Source: DATKMG01 sp035541995
GTDB lineage: Bacteria; Acidobacteriota; Terriglobia; Versatilivoradales; Versatilivoraceae
Length of the DNA stretch: 16,979 bases
Reading direction: 5' to 3'
Assembly (NCBI GenBank): GCA_035541995.1
Contig: DATKMG010000589.1
Span: 1-16,979, forward strand
Below the pieces are notes generated by a model that saw nothing but the letters and a program-made list of their open reading frames with translations, did not search any database and was not told the DNA's origin. Positions 14,044 through 16,979 of the stretch are shown one piece after another; positions within the stretch are counted from its first letter, which is position 1; the number at the start of each line of letters is the position of its first letter. Both the position numbers and the translations under genes were made by a program.

Positions 14044-16979
14044 ATGAAACGGTTCCAGTGGAGAATTGGCGCATCTATTGGAGAGATCATGCTCTGGCTA
14101 TTAGTGGTTTCACTGGCTGTATTGTTGGGTAGTGCCATCGGGCGGTGGACCCCAAGAAAACTGCATAAGGCCGGCCCTGGCGCAGCAGAAAAAAAACCTG
14201 CCAGAGGCGCTAAGAATGGTGACAATACGCGGCACAGCTCAGAAGGACGCTTGAAAGCCTCAGCATCTATAGCGGGGGAGAGCATCAAGTCTGCGTTTGC
14301 CTCATACGGTAAGATTCCCGTTAGTTTTGAGCCAAATCAAGGGCAGGCTGTCGAGCCGATAAGGTATCTGTCCAGATCCAATAATCAGTCCGTTTATCTG
14401 AAATCCGATGAGGTGATTCTGGCATTACCCATCGTCGAGGCTATCAGCGAAACAGCTCCGAAAACGCCACAGCGTAAGCATGACTCTCAAAGCCTGGAGC
14501 CGTGGACGCAGCTTCAAATGAAGTTTAGCGGGGCCAACCCGAATGTCGAGATCCATGGAGAGCAGGAACTCTCGAGAAAAAGCAATTACATGATTGGCGC
14601 AGATCCTCGAACATGGAGAGCAAATATCCCCAATTATTCGAGGGTCCGTTACAGCAATCTCTACGCGGGGGTAGACCTTGTCTTTTACGGGAACCCGCAA
14701 TTGTTGGAGTATGATCTGGTCGTCAAGCCGGGAGCCAACCTACGACAAGTCAGCCTGTCACTGAATTTGGTCCTCGGCGGATCGGATTCCCATCTCCAAA
14801 TTGAACCCCAAACAGGTGACCTTGTCTTTCAGTCATCTCAGGGGAGAATCCGTCAGAAGCGGCCACGGGCATACCAGGAAGTCGACGGCAAGAAGAAATG
14901 GGTTTCCTGCGGTTATATTCTTGACCGAGCCGGACAGGTGGGGTTCGATGTTGGAGAATATGACCACGTGAACCCATTGATCATCGATCCTGTTCTAACC
15001 TATTCAGTGGTGGGTATCGGTGGGAATGCCATTGCCGTCGACGCGGATGGGAATGTTTATGTGGCTGGTGTTGCCGGGATAGGGTTCAGAACGACTCCGG
15101 GAGCGTTTCAGAGTGTCCCCGGAGGGGGCAGCTGTGCGAGCGGACCGAACACTGTACCCTGTGCTGATGTTCTGGTAGCAAAGCTCAATCCAGCAGGTAC
15201 CGATCTGGTTTATTCGACATTCCTGGGAGGGAATGGTGCCGATTACAGCTATGGATTGGCGGTAGATGGATCTGGGAACGTTTATGTAGCCGGGACCACG
15301 AGTTCTACCAATTTCCCAACAACCACAGGGGCGTTCCAGACGGGTTCGTTAGCTTGCGTCCCTTTTAAAGGTTGCTATGGCGCTTTTGTGAGCAAACTAA
15401 ATTCCACTGGGACGCAGTTAATCTATTCCACTTACCTTTCTGGTAAGAGCGGCGGAATTAGTGCAAACGGAATTGCCGTGGATTCTGACGGGTGCGCGTA
15501 CGTAACCGGTGACTCTTTGAACGGAGGCTTCATAACCAAGCTGAATGCCAACGGGAGTGCAGCGGTCTATTCAACATCAGGTGTAGGAGGGGCCGGGGTC
15601 GCAGTGGACCTGAGCGGAAATGCTTACGTTGTCGGGCGACAAGGAGAACATTCCTACGTCTCCAAGGTCAGTGCGGACGGGAATACCGTGATGTATAACT
15701 TCCGGCTCGGTGGCAGCTTCCCGCAGTTTTCAGTCGCGCCCGAAGAACTTGAAGGCATTACGGGAGTTGCTGTTGATCCACAGGGGTATGCTTATGTGAC
15801 TGGATACACTGCGTACAGCGATTTTCCTACTACGCCGAATGCTCCGTTTCCAGTCGCTCAGGGAGTTGGAAATTGCGGGCCATCCATATGCCGGGATGCC
15901 TTCATCAGCAAACTGAACTCGGACGGGACGGGATTGGTTTACTCTACGTATCTTGGTGGGAGTTCCGTTGACTACGGGACTGGAATCGCAGTCGACCTTT
16001 CCGGGAACGCTTATGTGACAGGGGTCACTCGTTCACCAGATTTCCCGTTGATCCCCGGGACTGTCTCGGGTCAAAAAGGGGGAATATTTGTTTCCAAAAT
16101 GAATGCGATGGGTGATGCTTTCCTCTATTCATTGACCTTGGGCACTGGTCAAACTGCAGAATCGGGGAATGCAGTTGCCACAGATTCTAAGGGAAACACT
16201 TATGTTACGGGAATTGCTGGAAGTGACTTTCCTGTTGCCCCCGGTAGCTATCATCCTACGGTCGGAAGCAATGGTGCTTTTGTCGCCAAGGTGTTTGATG
16301 AGATCACTCTTTTCGTGCCTGTTGTCTTATCTTCGGCGGGGCAAAACGGTTCCTTTTTCTCCTCTGAACTGGCTTTGACCAACCGGGGCGGTTCTGATTC
16401 GGAGCTTGAATACACCTATGTGGCGGCTATGGGTGGCGGAAGTGGTGAAGCGAGAGACCACTTGTCTGCAGGGAAACAACTGATCATCACCGACACGATT
16501 GCCTATCTGAAGGGACTTGGACTTTCCCTCGGGGAAAGGGAAAATCTTGGAGGGACCCTGCGTGTGCGTTTTCTTGGTCTCGGCTCTCCCGCTGAGGGGG
16601 CTGCTATAGTCAGGACAACCACTGCGGTTCCGGGGGGGAGAGCCGGCTTGGCATATCCTGGAGTGTTGCATGGCTTGGATGAGCCTTCTTACCTGTGTGG
16701 TCTTCGTCAAAATGCTCATGACCGCTGCAACCTGGCTATGCAAAATGCAGGGACAAATCTGGAGGGTAGCATCACTCTTCAACTGGAGATCTTCCCCAGT
16801 GAACCTACTATCACCTCCGGTTTTTCTCCAGTCATACTGGAAGAATCCCTTGCTCCCGGCGAGTTCAAGCAGATATCGGGCATCTTGGGACAAGGGTCAT
16901 CCCCGATCAGCAATGGGTTTGTGAGAGTGTCCAGGATCGAGGGAGCAGCTCCTTATTATGCTTATGCGGTAATCAATGA
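14044..16979 (+). CDS. Large SBBP beta-propeller surface protein with DUF7948-like N-terminus (3' end outside the window)
   Basis: Reading from ATG 14044 gives 978 codons with no stop, open at the right edge. The N-terminus has a membrane or signal segment (about 14-32, IMLWLLVVSLAVLLGSAIG). A DUF7948-like domain follows: FEPNQGQ (95-101), SNYMIGADPRTWRANIPNYSRVRYSNLYAGVDLVFYG, ending IDPVLTYS (about 314-321). Then come seven repeats of the form G-x-A-V-D-x-x-G-N-x-Y-V-T-G from residue 327 to 723, consistent with a seven-bladed propeller. A C-terminal domain (from about 740, LFVPVVLSSAGQNGSFFSSELALTNRG) is a form common in Acidobacteriota surface proteins. Export and a cell-surface or periplasmic binding role are likely; ligand unknown. 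ATG 14044 has GAGAAG upstream. It lies 46 bases after the receptor stop and is probably cotranscribed with it. Confidence 0.85.
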   Translation, partial: MKRFQWRIGASIGEIMLWLLVVSLAVLLGSAIGRWTPRKLHKAGPGAAEKKPARGAKNGDNTRHSSEGRLKASASIAGESIKSAFASYGKIPVSFEPNQGQAVEPIRYLSRSNNQSVYLKSDEVILALPIVEAISETAPKTPQRKHDSQSLEPWTQLQMKFSGANPNVEIHGEQELSRKSNYMIGADPRTWRANIPNYSRVRYSNLYAGVDLVFYGNPQLLEYDLVVKPGANLRQVSLSLNLVLGGSDSHLQIEPQTGDLVFQSSQGRIRQKRPRAYQEVDGKKKWVSCGYILDRAGQVGFDVGEYDHVNPLIIDPVLTYSVVGIGGNAIAVDADGNVYVAGVAGIGFRTTPGAFQSVPGGGSCASGPNTVPCADVLVAKLNPAGTDLVYSTFLGGNGADYSYGLAVDGSGNVYVAGTTSSTNFPTTTGAFQTGSLACVPFKGCYGAFVSKLNSTGTQLIYSTYLSGKSGGISANGIAVDSDGCAYVTGDSLNGGFITKLNANGSAAVYSTSGVGGAGVAVDLSGNAYVVGRQGEHSYVSKVSADGNTVMYNFRLGGSFPQFSVAPEELEGITGVAVDPQGYAYVTGYTAYSDFPTTPNAPFPVAQGVGNCGPSICRDAFISKLNSDGTGLVYSTYLGGSSVDYGTGIAVDLSGNAYVTGVTRSPDFPLIPGTVSGQKGGIFVSKMNAMGDAFLYSLTLGTGQTAESGNAVATDSKGNTYVTGIAGSDFPVAPGSYHPTVGSNGAFVAKVFDEITLFVPVVLSSAGQNGSFFSSELALTNRGGSDSELEYTYVAAMGGGSGEARDHLSAGKQLIITDTIAYLKGLGLSLGERENLGGTLRVRFLGLGSPAEGAAIVRTTTAVPGGRAGLAYPGVLHGLDEPSYLCGLRQNAHDRCNLAMQNAGTNLEGSITLQLEIFPSEPTITSGFSPVILEESLAPGEFKQISGILGQGSSPISNGFVRVSRIEGAAPYYAYAVIN
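15022..16212 (+). repeat. Seven SBBP repeat cores in the surface protein
   Basis: The 16-codon cores begin with GNAIAVDADGNVYVAG (15022-15069) and YGLAVDGSGNVYVAG (up to about 15294), then about 15466, 15595, 15763 and 15979, and end with GNAVATDSKGNTYVTG (16165-16212). Between cores lie FPTTPGAF-like loops and an AFVSKLNxxGTxLVYSTYLGG strand pair. The third and fourth blades are shortened and lack the FPTT loop. Protein-level, not DNA-level, conservation indicates old duplications rather than recent tandem expansion. Confidence 0.8.

Noticed and set aside
16327..16893. Minus-strand frame of 188 residues inside the SBBP gene
   Set aside because: Antisense shadow; the plus strand reads through as a conserved C-terminal domain.

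Overview
The window looks like a piece of an Acidobacteriota chromosome. This is an inference from gene content: a large Oar-type TonB-dependent receptor with an N-terminal carboxypeptidase-regulatory-like domain, a big SBBP beta-propeller surface protein with a DUF7948-like N-terminus, an ECF sigma/anti-sigma pair whose sensor half resembles acidobacterial anti-sigma factors, and a Tat-exported sugar-hydrolase-like protein. There is no 16S rRNA gene, tRNA gene, insertion sequence or CRISPR array in the window, so the assignment rests on these families only. Two genes run off the edges: an acyl-CoA dehydrogenase-like gene on the left (minus strand) and the SBBP protein on the right (plus strand).

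Left arm, minus strand (1-3941). From right to left: a small putative zinc-ribbon protein (3941-3726), a Tat-exported TIM-barrel/glycosidase-like protein (3594-2038), a 331-base gap with a candidate promoter and a short perfect hairpin, and an unusually long acyl-CoA dehydrogenase-like gene (1706 to beyond 1). The minus-strand and plus-strand genes diverge from about 3942-4123, a control region that holds a 34-bp near-perfect palindrome, a minus-strand promoter whose -10 box is the palindrome's loop, and a near-consensus sigma70 promoter that ends only 8 bases before the pncB start codon.

Centre, plus strand (4124-8295): a compact NAD salvage operon, pncB-nadE-pncA (nicotinate phosphoribosyltransferase, glutamine-dependent NAD synthase, nicotinamidase). 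Catalytic residues are visible in all three. Together they take nicotinamide to nicotinate to nicotinate mononucleotide, and nicotinate adenine dinucleotide to NAD; the adenylyltransferase step (NadD) must be encoded elsewhere.

Right arm, plus strand (8296-16979): ECF sigma factor, membrane-bound zinc-type anti-sigma factor with a long coiled coil and a C-terminal sensor-like domain, Oar-type TonB receptor, then the SBBP surface protein. The most striking observation is a two-part motif, TGACACAA-N14-CTGCATACT, found with identical spacing upstream of both the sigma gene and the receptor gene. It is the best candidate for the promoter read by this ECF sigma factor. It implies autoregulation plus control of the receptor (and perhaps the SBBP gene), and it forces the receptor start codon downstream to a TTG at 10605, which has its own good ribosome binding site.
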